Shown one piece after another: positions 1-7,126 of a stretch of 14,455 bases of DNA. The stretch spans positions 1-14,455 of the forward strand of contig JABUUR010000149.1 of assembly GCA_021443065.1 (NCBI GenBank), given 5' to 3'. Every line of letters begins with the position of its first letter. Positions within the stretch are counted from its first letter, which is position 1. The notes beneath the pieces are model-generated. The model had not been told where the DNA came from. It saw only the letters and a program-made list of their open reading frames with translations, and did no database searches. Both the position numbers and the translations under genes were made by a program. The DNA comes from Fibrobacter sp. (GTDB lineage Bacteria; Fibrobacterota; Fibrobacteria; Fibrobacterales; Fibrobacteraceae).

Positions 1-26
1 ATCCTAGGGCAGGGCCCGTTTATGAA

Positions 27-59
27 GAACCACCGGCTACGCCGGTGGGTTCCCTTTTT
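27..59 (+). terminator. Rho-independent terminator of an upstream gene
   Basis: The arm gaaccaccggc (27-37) pairs with gccggtgggttc (41-52) across a tac loop, with one bulged G, and is followed by ccc and a run of five T (55-59). This is a strong GC-rich hairpin plus U-tract. It probably ends a gene lying to the left of the window, so the GH9 gene downstream should have its own promoter. Confidence 0.75.
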
Positions 60-159
60 GTCCATGACGCGGGGGCCTGGACAATATGCTGAGACCGGGA
101 CAATGTATGGTGAGTTCGCTCTGTTTATACAACGGTAAACGTTATTTAGTCCGTAGATG

Positions 160-189
160 TTGCGTGAATCCTAAGGGAAATGCTATTCT
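160..189 (+). promoter_or_regulatory. Candidate promoter of the GH9 gene, possibly leaderless
   Basis: A weak -35-like TTGCGT (160-165) is separated by 18 bp from a -10-like TATTCT (184-189). The predicted start of transcription would fall about 7 nt after the -10, which is the A of the ATG at 196. No Shine-Dalgarno sequence sits at a normal distance before this ATG. Upstream are two copies of GGACAAT (79-85 and 98-104) and an AACG-gtaaa-CGTT dyad (131-143) that could be regulator sites. All of this is pattern reading without experimental support. Confidence 0.35.
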
Positions 190-195
190 TAGGGT

Positions 196-1887
196 ATGGA
201 AATTCCAGTTCGCTATAATCATGTAGGATACGCACCCGATGCGGCAAAGATTTTCTTTGTGGTTTCCGAGGAACTGAAAAAATTAACCCGGGAACCTGTG
301 GAAAAACTCCGCTTTCGCATTGTAAGTTCCGAGGGCGCAGTCTTGCATGTCGGCTCTTTCAGGGAGGGGTCCTTTGACCATCAAGGATCTTGCGACTACT
401 CTGCGGAAACTCTATGGACCGGGGATTTTTCTGCGGTAAAAAAAGAATGCGCGTGCTCCATCCAAATTTGCGAAAATATCGAAGGTTGCGAAGGTGTTTT
501 TCCGAAGGTCCTTTTTGAATCGGAAAAATTCGAAATAGGAAAGGCTTGGATTGAAAGGCAACTGAAGGCCAACATAAAGTCCTTTTATTTTCAACGCAGC
601 GGTGTGGAACTTGAAGAAAAGTTTGCAGGAAAGTGGGCGAGACCCGCATCTCATTTGGACGATTGCATCGGATTTCATCCCATGATGAATAGGGACGGTT
701 TCTGGAACGCCCAAGGCGGCTGGTATGATGCCGGCGACTATGGAAAATACATTGTGAACGGCGGTGTGTCCGTAGGGACTTTGTTGCTTGCCAGCCTTCT
801 TTGCGAAGGTTCCGTAGAAAGCATTACCCAGGGTGGAACGTGGGAACAGCCCTACAGCCTTAAGGACGAAGTCCGCTTTGAACTTGAATTTTTTTTGCGC
901 ATGCTGGATGATGACGGCGGAGTTTTCTTCAAGGTGACTCCGGAACGTTGGGATTCCTTTGTTTCGCCGGAGGTTTCCGACAGGTCCCAAAAGCGGTTGA
1001 TTCTTGGGAAATCCACTTCGTCGACTTTGAATTTCGCAGGCTCCTTGGCGATGGCCGCCTTGGTCTACCGCAAGGACGATGCGTTTTTTGCAGGGCGGTG
1101 TCTCGATGCTTCCAGAAGGGCCTACCGATGGGCCTTGGATAATCCGAAAGTGGATTGGCCTCGTAATACCGAAGGAAGCGGCGGCTACGGCGACGACAAT
1201 GTGAACGACGAATTCTTTTGGGCTCGGGCGGCGCTGTTCTGTAACGAGCCTGAGGAATCTTTGTACCCCTTGCTCCGTGAGGACATGAAATCAAACGGCC
1301 CAAGGTTGGGACTGGACTGGCGTGATACTCAAAATTTCGGCTGGATTCTGCTTTCGCTGCAGCATCATGATAAAGTTTTGCAGAAGCGGGCGAGAGAAAC
1401 TCTTGAAGGATGCGCCTGGGAAATCATGCGACTGCAAAAGGAAGATGCCTACGGCATTTCTATCCGCAAGTTTATCTGGGGGAGCAACGGCGAAATCAGC
1501 AATCATGCGTTGACTCTTGCCATTGTCAACCTATGGCGCCACGAAATCAACGGGGAGGCCCTGGATTTTTGGTGCCGTGAGCAGTTGAATTTCGTGTACG
1601 GTCGAAACCCCGTGAACTATAGTTTTGTAACGGGTTCCGCCTGGAGCTCGCCGGTTAACCCCCACCACCGCATTAGCCATGGCGACGGCGTGGAAGATCC
1701 TGTCCCGGGGCTTTTGGTGGGTGGCATCAACGGCGACCGTCAAGACTTACGGCGCGGGGTTCGTTACCCTGGCGACTTGCCGGGGCTATCCTATGCAGAC
1801 CAGCAACCCTCTTTTGCAAGCAACGAAACGGCAATCAACTGGAATGCCCCGCTGACTGCTGTGCTTGCGCTGCTTTGCCGTTCTTGA
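196..1887 (+). CDS. Glycoside hydrolase family 9 enzyme without signal peptide
   Basis: A 563-residue GH9 enzyme, expected to cleave beta-1,4-glucosidic bonds in cellulose, cellodextrins or related glucans. The first ~100 residues look like the CelD_N Ig-like domain (note VRYNHVGYAPDA near the start). The (alpha/alpha)6 catalytic barrel follows from about residue 115. Family hallmarks are present: GGWYDAGDYGKY with D178 and D181 (nucleophilic water/base), NPHHR at 488-492, and SNETAINWNAPL near the C-terminus with the catalytic acid E544. Activity is therefore expected. No signal peptide, linker, dockerin or carbohydrate-binding module is seen. An in-frame TAG at 190-192 rules out a longer N-terminus unless there is a sequencing error. 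The likely location is therefore the cytoplasm, with imported cellodextrins as substrate. This is inference, and substrate specificity cannot be read from sequence alone. The N-terminal domain is unusually rich in cysteine (five between residues 66 and 98), which also fits a reducing compartment. It converges with the DUF218 gene, leaving 17 nt between the stops. Confidence 0.93.
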   Translation: MEIPVRYNHVGYAPDAAKIFFVVSEELKKLTREPVEKLRFRIVSSEGAVLHVGSFREGSFDHQGSCDYSAETLWTGDFSAVKKECACSIQICENIEGCEGVFPKVLFESEKFEIGKAWIERQLKANIKSFYFQRSGVELEEKFAGKWARPASHLDDCIGFHPMMNRDGFWNAQGGWYDAGDYGKYIVNGGVSVGTLLLASLLCEGSVESITQGGTWEQPYSLKDEVRFELEFFLRMLDDDGGVFFKVTPERWDSFVSPEVSDRSQKRLILGKSTSSTLNFAGSLAMAALVYRKDDAFFAGRCLDASRRAYRWALDNPKVDWPRNTEGSGGYGDDNVNDEFFWARAALFCNEPEESLYPLLREDMKSNGPRLGLDWRDTQNFGWILLSLQHHDKVLQKRARETLEGCAWEIMRLQKEDAYGISIRKFIWGSNGEISNHALTLAIVNLWRHEINGEALDFWCREQLNFVYGRNPVNYSFVTGSAWSSPVNPHHRISHGDGVEDPVPGLLVGGINGDRQDLRRGVRYPGDLPGLSYADQQPSFASNETAINWNAPLTAVLALLCRS

Positions 1888-1904
1888 AAAGGTGACCTGT
1901 AATA

Positions 1905-2813
1905 TTAATTTTTTGTGGAGTCTGCGGGTGTGGACTTTGGGGTTGACGCAGTGTTCGTTGCTGCGGAACTTGTTGTCGCTGTGCTGGATTTTATGGAGTC
2001 TTGTGCCGATGACGACGATGTCTCGGCCATGCTGGAGATGGGGGCGGTTTCTTCGATTTTCTTTTGTACCTTGGGCAGCAAATCTTGCAGGTTTATGACG
2101 ACGTCCTTCGACCTCTCGTATTCCGCTACAGAAACAATGGGCTTGTGGAATGCTGAATCGGCGGCGGTAAGTTCCCCTGAGGACCACAGGTCTATGTAGG
2201 AGGCGAACAATGCTGCCCATTCCCGAAGCCAGTTCTTGCGGGATTCCCGATTGGTGTACCAGGAATCTGCGTCATAGTGGTAGTTGTGTATGTCGGTGGT
2301 CAAAAAGACGGGGGAGTCCCCGGAAAGTTTGGAAAAAATTCTTTTGACCCTATGGGTTGCCGCGGCTGTTGTAACGAGCAACACCGTGTCGGCGTGGTGG
2401 GCCTTGAGCCAGGGAATGATGGTGAACGCTTCGCCAATGGTGGAGGGGTCGTCGTGAGGCACCATGAAAACGGCGTTGCTGTCGAACCTTCCCAACCTCA
2501 TAAAATCGTCGACATAGAATTCGGCGTTGCTGCGGGTGCGCAAGCTGCGCCTTCCAAGAATCAGGACGGAGTCCGCCCGGCCTTCTGCCAAAAGACCTGC
2601 CGCATAATCGCTGCGTTCCAGGTCTGCGGATTGACCGTCAAGGACAGCCACCCATTTGACGTGGCTGAACTCGTCATCATCAACGAGCCAATGGCCGCTT
2701 TGGGTCATGACGAGGTAGAATGCGACAATCAGCAGAACGAATAACACCGAAACCACGGTGATGATGCGCCTTAGATGTTTTCTGCGTTCTTTTTTTGTAG
2801 GAATTCTTGACAC
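1905..2813 (-). CDS. Membrane-anchored DUF218 (SanA/ElyC/YdcF-like) protein
   Basis: 302 residues from a GTG start. It has a short basic N-terminus, one membrane segment at about residues 17-37, then a DUF218-type domain at about 50-205. Recognisable family features are the VAVLDGQ strand, an 'LLAEGRADSVLILGRRS' block, the DPSTIGEA segment and the VLLVTTAAATHRVKRIF block, equivalent to the usual 'vllVTs..H..RA'. The C-terminal ~65 residues are low-complexity Ser/Thr/Ala. The topology puts the domain in the periplasm. Known relatives (SanA, ElyC) affect envelope permeability and peptidoglycan or lipid-carrier metabolism, but no reaction is established for most members, so only an envelope role is inferred. 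It is last in the ddl-tsaB-rimI operon. The GTG at 2813 is preferred over the ATG at 2837 because AAGGGG lies 7 nt before it, and it begins 1 nt after the rimI stop. The Glu/His residues of the family are only partly matched, so the subfamily is uncertain. Confidence 0.75.
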   Translation of the reverse strand: MSRIPTKKERRKHLRRIITVVSVLFVLLIVAFYLVMTQSGHWLVDDDEFSHVKWVAVLDGQSADLERSDYAAGLLAEGRADSVLILGRRSLRTRSNAEFYVDDFMRLGRFDSNAVFMVPHDDPSTIGEAFTIIPWLKAHHADTVLLVTTAAATHRVKRIFSKLSGDSPVFLTTDIHNYHYDADSWYTNRESRKNWLREWAALFASYIDLWSSGELTAADSAFHKPIVSVAEYERSKDVVINLQDLLPKVQKKIEETAPISSMAETSSSSAQDSIKSSTATTSSAATNTASTPKSTPADSTKN

Positions 2814-2814
2814 G

Positions 2815-3279
2815 TTAAATCCCCTTGGACAATTCATTTACAGATGTTCTGTCGGCCTTGTACAGGGCCGCGTTTTCTCCGTCGGAATAATACTTTTTGC
2901 GGATTCCAAAAAATTGAAATCCGAATTTTTCGTAGAAACGCCGCGCCTTTTGATTGCTCTCTCGGACTTCCAGAAAGCAGCAGTCCCCTTCATCGAAATT
3001 CAAAAGGGAAAATCCACTGGACAGCAATTCCTTGCCGACCCCTTTGCGCTGGGCCGATTCGCTGACGGCGATGCTCAGCAGTTCGGAATCCGGCCCCAGC
3101 AGGTGAAAAACCGCATAACCAAGAATTGCGAAATTTTCGCTTTCATAAACTTCTGCATAGGTGTAGTTCGATGCAATTTCCTGAGCCATCTGGCGTTCGT
3201 TCCAGTCCTGGAATGCCAACGCGTTTTGAATTTCCAGAACCGCGGGGATGTCCTTCTGTTCCATTTTGCGGATGGGCAT
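2815..3279 (-). CDS. rimI: RimI-type GNAT N-acetyltransferase
   Basis: 154 residues, the normal length for RimI, which acetylates the N-terminal alanine of ribosomal protein bS18 using acetyl-CoA in the cytoplasm. The GNAT acetyl-CoA loop is visible as SESAQRKGVGKELL (residues 73-86), followed by the RimI signature LEVRESNQKARRFYEKFGF (103-121) and the FFGIRKKYYSDGENA segment. E104 and Y116 align with the catalytic Glu and Tyr described for Salmonella RimI. AAAGGA lies 7 nt before the ATG. Its position directly after tsaB is a classic bacterial neighbourhood. Some RimI-like enzymes act on other protein N-termini, so the exact target is inferred. Confidence 0.88.
   Translation of the reverse strand: MPIRKMEQKDIPAVLEIQNALAFQDWNERQMAQEIASNYTYAEVYESENFAILGYAVFHLLGPDSELLSIAVSESAQRKGVGKELLSSGFSLLNFDEGDCCFLEVRESNQKARRFYEKFGFQFFGIRKKYYSDGENAALYKADRTSVNELSKGI
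2821..2826 (-). promoter_or_regulatory. Ribosome binding site deciding the GTG start of the DUF218 gene
   Basis: Read on the minus strand, AAGGGG (2826 to 2821) is followed by 7 nt and GTG at 2813-2811. The upstream ATG at 2837 has no comparable site and would overlap the rimI gene by 23 nt. The site lies inside the last codons of rimI, which suggests translational coupling. Confidence 0.6.
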
Positions 3280-3304
3280 TGGCGAATCCTTTGGCCTCGT
3301 CTGT

Positions 3305-3994
3305 CTACTTCAATTTCTCGAAGTAGGAGGGCTGGATGTAGTTGGCTTCTTGGATAAGGCCCGGAGGCACAACGTCAAATAGGGCGGTCCATGCGGAAAG
3401 TTTCTGGTTCTTTTCGTTCACGTAGGGAATGTTCTTTTGACGGATAAAACCGGCGATGGATTCGTCGGCCAAGACTGCGTCGTCAAGGACCATGCGCTTG
3501 GGCGTGTTGGCCTCTAGCCTTGCAAGAACTTCCTCCGTAGAAATAAAGCTTTCTTCGGCTGTGTCCAATCGGGTTTGCCGCATGTACCAGTAGCCGGGGC
3601 GTGCCCGAATGATTACGGTTGCCGTGGAAACAATGGAGCCTGAACGGGTTTCGTGGGCTGCGCCCTCGCTGGATTCGGCATTTACAGAAAAACATTCCAA
3701 GGCCTGCAAAGTGCTTACCCCGTACAACTTTCGGTTTCCGCTAAAGCAAAGGCCTTGGCAAAAGGCGACCCCCGTGCGAAGCCCGCTGAAGGACCCCGGA
3801 CCGAGGGTGACAAGCACTCGCCGTATGTGGTCCAACTTGGCGCCAGCACGCACCAGCAGTTCGTCTAGGATGGCAGAAGCAGTTTCTCCACGGGCTGCAT
3901 CATCTACAGTCTCCAGGTACATCCCGGAATCGCTATCCTGCATGCCCATGGAAATGCCCTTGCGGGAAGTGTCTACGAACAAGTCAAGATTCAT
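3305..3994 (-). CDS. tsaB: tRNA t6A synthesis protein TsaB
   Basis: 229 residues with the ASKHA-like fold expected of TsaB (YeaZ). TsaB is the non-catalytic scaffold that binds TsaD and TsaE to make N6-threonylcarbamoyladenosine at position 37 of ANN-decoding tRNAs. The start MNLDLFVDTS matches the usual 'iLaIDTS' strand, and the hallmark GPGSFSGLRTG is at residues 65-75. The C-terminus NYIQPSYFEKLK resembles the family's 'pvYlR' ending. The central part (about residues 105-150) is divergent, as is normal for TsaB. The ATG is 2 nt after the ddl stop, and rimI follows after 25 nt. tsaD, tsaC and tsaE are not in the window and must lie elsewhere. Confidence 0.88.
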   Translation of the reverse strand: MNLDLFVDTSRKGISMGMQDSDSGMYLETVDDAARGETASAILDELLVRAGAKLDHIRRVLVTLGPGSFSGLRTGVAFCQGLCFSGNRKLYGVSTLQALECFSVNAESSEGAAHETRSGSIVSTATVIIRARPGYWYMRQTRLDTAEESFISTEEVLARLEANTPKRMVLDDAVLADESIAGFIRQKNIPYVNEKNQKLSAWTALFDVVPPGLIQEANYIQPSYFEKLK

Positions 3995-3996
3995 CT

Positions 3997-5031
3997 TTAT
4001 CTCTTGATATAGAGGCTCTTTTCGATAATCATGTCAATGAGTTGGCTGTATGTAATGCCGTTGCAGGCGGCCTGCTGGGGCAAAAGGCTGGTAGGAGTCA
4101 TGCCGGGCAGGGTGTTTGTCTCGATGGCGTACAGTTTGCCGTCCATGGAAATGCGCACGTCGGTACGGCTGTAGCCTGCGCCGCCCAAGGCGTAGTGGGC
4201 GTTCTTCACCAACTCCTGGATGCGTGCTGTAAGTTCCGGGGCAAATTCTGCCGGGGTCACTTCCTTGCATTCGCCGTTGTACTTTGCCTCGTAGTCGAAG
4301 TATTCACGGGTGGTCATGCGCATTTCTGTGGGGGGCAGGGGCTTTTCACCTTCGATGTAGCCGCAACTAGCCTCGCCACCTGCGATGAACTGTTCGCAGA
4401 GTAGACGGTTGGTGTCCTTGAACAGGTCCTGGGTAATCTTGCCCGCTTCGTCCAAATCCTTGGCGATGCCGATACCGATGGAGGATCCGCCCAGGGGGTC
4501 CTTGATGACCAGGGGGAATCCAAGCTCGTCGGCGACCTTCACCAAGGTGTCGCCGGAAAAGTCGTGCTTCCAGATGACGCGGTAGTCGGGGGTGGGAATG
4601 CCGTTTGCCCGGTAGATTTCCTTGGACTTGATCTTGTCCATGGCAAGGGCCGATGCCAAAAGACCGCATCCGGTGTAGGGAATGCCCCAGTTTTCGCAAA
4701 GCGCCTGGATGTGTCCGTCTTCGCCCCATTTGCCGTGGAGGGCGAGGAACGCAATATCTGCATCTGGCAGATCCGAGAGAGCCGGCGACTTCCGGCTGTT
4801 TGCTGCCGTACCTTCCAGGCCGCGGAAATAGTTCACGGAAAAGTTGTCCTTCTGGTAAGGGGACAGTTCCCGTGATGACCAGTGCCAAGTTCCGTCTTTG
4901 TCGATAAGGACCGGGTGGATGTTGTACTTGTCGGGATTCATGGCCCGGACAACACCGGTACCGCTGACTACGGAAACATCATGTTCGGTGGACGGGCCAC
5001 CCATCAATACGAGAACGCGCATACGTGCCAT
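3997..5031 (-). CDS. ddl: D-alanine--D-alanine ligase
   Basis: 344-residue ATP-grasp enzyme joining two D-alanines for the peptidoglycan stem peptide, in the cytoplasm. Motifs in order: MGGPSTEHDVS with E16 and H17 (first D-Ala site), FLALHGKWGEDG (96-107), AMDK (130-133), the ATP-binding stretch VIKDPLGGSSIG with K177 and S183, YFDYEAKY with K250 and Y251, GYSRTDVR with D291, and ETNTLPGMTPTSL with N306. E16, S183 and Y251 correspond to the E15-S150-Y216 triad of E. coli DdlB. Keeping Tyr rather than Phe points to D-Ala-D-Ala rather than D-Ala-D-lactate. The Glu usually just before the GSS loop is Gly here. The start MARMRV is preceded by AGAGG with a 6-nt gap. This is the first gene of the four-gene operon ddl-tsaB-rimI-DUF218. 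No convincing promoter was recognised in the 134 nt upstream. Confidence 0.95.
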   Translation of the reverse strand: MARMRVLVLMGGPSTEHDVSVVSGTGVVRAMNPDKYNIHPVLIDKDGTWHWSSRELSPYQKDNFSVNYFRGLEGTAANSRKSPALSDLPDADIAFLALHGKWGEDGHIQALCENWGIPYTGCGLLASALAMDKIKSKEIYRANGIPTPDYRVIWKHDFSGDTLVKVADELGFPLVIKDPLGGSSIGIGIAKDLDEAGKITQDLFKDTNRLLCEQFIAGGEASCGYIEGEKPLPPTEMRMTTREYFDYEAKYNGECKEVTPAEFAPELTARIQELVKNAHYALGGAGYSRTDVRISMDGKLYAIETNTLPGMTPTSLLPQQAACNGITYSQLIDMIIEKSLYIKR

Positions 5032-5165
5032 TGTAAGCCTCTTTGAAAAACTTGTAACGTCAACAATGTAGATAAAAAAGGAATCGTGAGTGCAAGCCTG
5101 TCTTAAGATATTTGACCCGAAATCTACTTTTGTCGTACGGAACAGGCCGCATCGACATCCAGGGT

Positions 5166-5954
5166 TTAGAATAAAGTAACTCCCACGGAAATGAAGGGCT
5201 GTACATAGGTGTCAAAATCCAGCATGAATTCGTCGCCGTCCTTTGTTTTGGAGAGTTTCCGTTCGAAGTAGGTATGGAAATATTCATGGGAATTACGCAC
5301 GCCGGCGGTGAGGTACGCCCCGTGGAACGCCACACGGACTCCCGCACCGTAAGCGTAGCCGTACATGACCGGCGAAAGGAACTTGGTGTCGTCGGAGAAA
5401 AATGTCTTTCCGACGATGGCTCCTGCAAAGGCGTAGGGCTTGACCATCAATTGGTAGTTGTAGTTTGTAAAGATCGGGACGGAAATGTCGAATCCAAACT
5501 GGAAAAGGGCGGTGTGAATGTCGTGATGTCCCTTGATGGCTGAAGAATCCAGGGGGGCGTCCCCGAAATCCTCGTACAGGTCTGCGATTTCTGCCAGGTC
5601 CGCGTATGCCGCCGAGGGGTTACGGGGGCTGTGGCTTACCCCAAGGTACTGGTAGCCAACCATCAAAAAGATGTCGAACCATTCCTTGAGGGGGAGGGTG
5701 CCGGTGGCTCCATAGATGGTTGTTCCCTCCACGTTGATTTTTTGAGGCATTTCGTGAACCTTGTACACGTAGGTCACGTTGTCCATATCCAAGTTGTTGA
5801 ATTCTATGTAGGGGCCGAAGGAACCCCGGTCGGAGTAACTCATGCCGGATTTGTTGTCTCCGGACATGGATGTGTCGGTGATGGTTTTGGTTTGGGCTGC
5901 CCAGGCCGCGGTGGCGGTAACCAGACTCAATGCTACAAAAAACTGTCTATTCAT
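5166..5954 (-). CDS. Putative outer-membrane beta-barrel protein
   Basis: 262 residues, not recognised as a named family. It has a signal peptide (cleavage likely after AAWAA, residue ~20) and then a Ser/Asp/Thr-rich stretch. Many alternating hydrophobic/aromatic strands follow, such as YGAGVRVAFHGAYLTAGVRN. The C-terminus is FISVGVTLF: a terminal Phe with alternating hydrophobic residues is the usual beta-signal for the BAM assembly machine. About ten strands are plausible, with an acidic insertion near residues 115-140 (AEIADLYEDFGDAPLD) that would be a surface loop or periplasmic turn. It appears monocistronic and diverges from the ankyrin lipoprotein gene. Function unknown. No clear terminator is seen between it and ddl. 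Confidence 0.7.
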   Translation of the reverse strand: MNRQFFVALSLVTATAAWAAQTKTITDTSMSGDNKSGMSYSDRGSFGPYIEFNNLDMDNVTYVYKVHEMPQKINVEGTTIYGATGTLPLKEWFDIFLMVGYQYLGVSHSPRNPSAAYADLAEIADLYEDFGDAPLDSSAIKGHHDIHTALFQFGFDISVPIFTNYNYQLMVKPYAFAGAIVGKTFFSDDTKFLSPVMYGYAYGAGVRVAFHGAYLTAGVRNSHEYFHTYFERKLSKTKDGDEFMLDFDTYVQPFISVGVTLF

Positions 5955-6068
5955 GCTTTTAAATCTAAATTATTTTGTGTAAATTGTTTTTTTTCGCAAA
6001 AAAAAATGAAAAATGTGAAAAAAATGTGTAGTTTTAGTGCGTAAAGTTCGAAAAATGGAGTTTTTACA
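5955..6068. promoter_or_regulatory. A/T-rich divergent promoter region
   Basis: These 114 bp separate two divergent genes and are strikingly A/T-rich, with homopolymer runs of 8 T and 9 A near 5988-6007. Promoters for both the outer-membrane protein gene (leftward) and the ankyrin lipoprotein gene (rightward) must lie here, but no single -35/-10 pair stands out. TGGAG, 8 nt before the ATG at 6069, is the ribosome binding site of the rightward gene. Confidence 0.5.
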
Positions 6069-6809
6069 ATGAAAAAAATGCTTTTGGCCCTTTGCGCCGC
6101 CGGTTTGATGGCTTCCATGACCGCCTGTAACGACACGATGGATCCCAACGATCCCGCTTCTGTCCGTAAGTACCTTACCAAGCAGCAGATTGCCTTTACC
6201 CCTAACCAGTTCGTCTCCTTCGCGGTCAATAGCGACACTGCCAAGATGACCTTGTTCCTCCAGGCTTCCTTCGAAATTGACCAGCCGGCAGACAACGGCA
6301 ACAATGCTGTGGCAATTGCCGCCAACAAGGGCAACCTCATGGTTCTCAACTACCTCTTCGACCACGGTGCCAAGGCCAATGTCCGTAACGGCAACGGCGA
6401 AGCAGTCATCGACAACGCTGTCATGATGGGCAACAAAGATGTGGTCGTGCGTCTCCTGGAACAGTTGAAGAAAGAAGGCATTGACTCCCAGACTTTGGGT
6501 ACCGCAGTTCTTTTGGCTGCAAAGACTGGCAAGGTTGACATGCTGGAAATTCTTGCCGATGCCGGCGCCTCCCTGGAAACCCGTAGCCCCGACGGCTACC
6601 TGCCTATCCATTGGACTGTCAAGAACGGCAACTACGATGCCATGATGTTCTTGATCGGCAAGGGCGTAGATGTCAATGCCAAGTGCGGCCAGGGTTACTC
6701 TGTCATGGACTGGGCTACCAACGAAGGCTACACCCGTCTGATCAAGGAACTGAAGAAGAAGGGTGCAAAGAACACCCCGCAGTACTTCAAGGATATCAAG
6801 GGCAAGTAA
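6069..6809 (+). CDS. Ankyrin-repeat lipoprotein
   Basis: 246 residues. The N-terminus MKKMLLALCAAGLMASMTAC is a lipoprotein signal peptide ending at C20. The lipobox MTAC has Met instead of the usual Leu at -3. From about residue 45 to 235 there are around six ankyrin-type helical repeats, seen in phrases such as 'GNNAVAIAANKGNLMVLNYLFDHGA', 'AVLLAAKTGKVDMLEILADAGA' and 'GYLPIHWTVKNGNYDAMMFLIGKGVDVNAK' (shown here as pattern only). Such repeats bind proteins; the partner is unknown. The mature protein should be anchored in the periplasm or outer membrane. It stands alone, with a terminator directly after it. Codon use is of the highly biased kind (many AAG, AAC, GGC, CTC), suggesting good expression. 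Confidence 0.85.
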   Translation: MKKMLLALCAAGLMASMTACNDTMDPNDPASVRKYLTKQQIAFTPNQFVSFAVNSDTAKMTLFLQASFEIDQPADNGNNAVAIAANKGNLMVLNYLFDHGAKANVRNGNGEAVIDNAVMMGNKDVVVRLLEQLKKEGIDSQTLGTAVLLAAKTGKVDMLEILADAGASLETRSPDGYLPIHWTVKNGNYDAMMFLIGKGVDVNAKCGQGYSVMDWATNEGYTRLIKELKKKGAKNTPQYFKDIKGK

Positions 6810-6841
6810 TTTTAACGGTCGACCAAGGCCTTAACCCATAT

Positions 6842-6876
6842 AAAGAACTTCCCTTGTGCGGGAGGTTCTTTTTTTT
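6842..6876 (+). terminator. Rho-independent terminator of the ankyrin lipoprotein gene
   Basis: AGAACTTCCC (6844-6853) pairs with GGGAGGTTCT (6860-6869), with one G-U pair and a 6-nt loop. An eight-T run (6869-6876) follows. The flanking A residues extend the stem into the U-tract. It lies 33 nt after the stop codon. Confidence 0.85.
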
Positions 6877-6880
6877 GCCC

Positions 6881-7027
6881 TGTCATCCCGGCCTCCGTTG
6901 TACTGTCCTCCCGGGCTTGCCCCGGGATCACCGTCCCGCATTGTCATCCCGGGCTTGCCCCGGGATCTCCCCTTCCGCTGTCCTCCCGGGCGCCGCACAC
7001 TGTCATCCCGGGCTTGACCCGGGATCT
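6881..7027. repeat. Cluster of REP-like GC palindromes
   Basis: Four to five related elements of the type tgtcatcccgggcttgcc followed by ccgggatc lie between the terminator and the TonB cluster. They are: a truncated copy at 6881-6892, a full copy at ~6904-6929 (tgtcctc variant), a full copy at 6942-6967, a truncated copy at 6980-6992, and a full copy at 7001-7027 with 'cttgaccc'. Each full copy can fold through CCCGGG pairing across a short loop. Spacers between copies are irregular, unlike the array at 10587-11118. These look like dispersed extragenic palindromes; no protein-coding content is seen. Confidence 0.8.
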
Positions 7028-7067
7028 CTAATCCTGAGACCTGTCAACGTCTGTTAACTAACCCTTT

Positions 7068-7096
7068 TTGCAGAATTTTTAAAGAATCACTACATT
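7068..7096 (+). promoter_or_regulatory. Candidate promoter of the TonB cluster
   Basis: TTGCAG (7068-7073) and TACATT (7091-7096) are separated by 17 bp, placing the start of transcription near 7103, about 24 nt before the chosen ATG at 7127. The match to sigma-70 consensus is modest (3/6 and 4/6). The location, just after the palindrome cluster and before the first gene of the operon, is right. Confidence 0.35.
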
Positions 7097-7126
7097 TTTC
7101 ATCGGGGTTCTTTGTATTTTTATCTT

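Noticed and set aside
412..990. Antisense reading frame of 192 residues within the GH9 gene
   Set aside because: Opposite-strand shadow of a clear GH9 coding region, with no recognisable domain or ribosome binding site.
2813..2837. ATG 2837 as start of the DUF218 gene
   Set aside because: No Shine-Dalgarno sequence and an overlap with rimI. GTG 2813 has AAGGGG at 7 nt.
5032..5165. Promoter of the ddl operon (TTGCAC at 5095-5090 with TCTACA at 5072-5067, minus strand)
   Set aside because: The spacing is right but the -10 match is poor; not strong enough to list as a feature.
6611..7057. 148-residue frame overlapping the lipoprotein end, terminator and palindromes
   Set aside because: It runs through the terminator and REP-like repeats; the second half is translated repeat (CHPG-type residues).
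7112..7126. TTG 7112 as start of the DUF3450-like gene
   Set aside because: Possible (GGGG lies 4 nt upstream), but it adds MYFYL ahead of a signal peptide that already starts well at ATG 7127. Kept as an alternative only.
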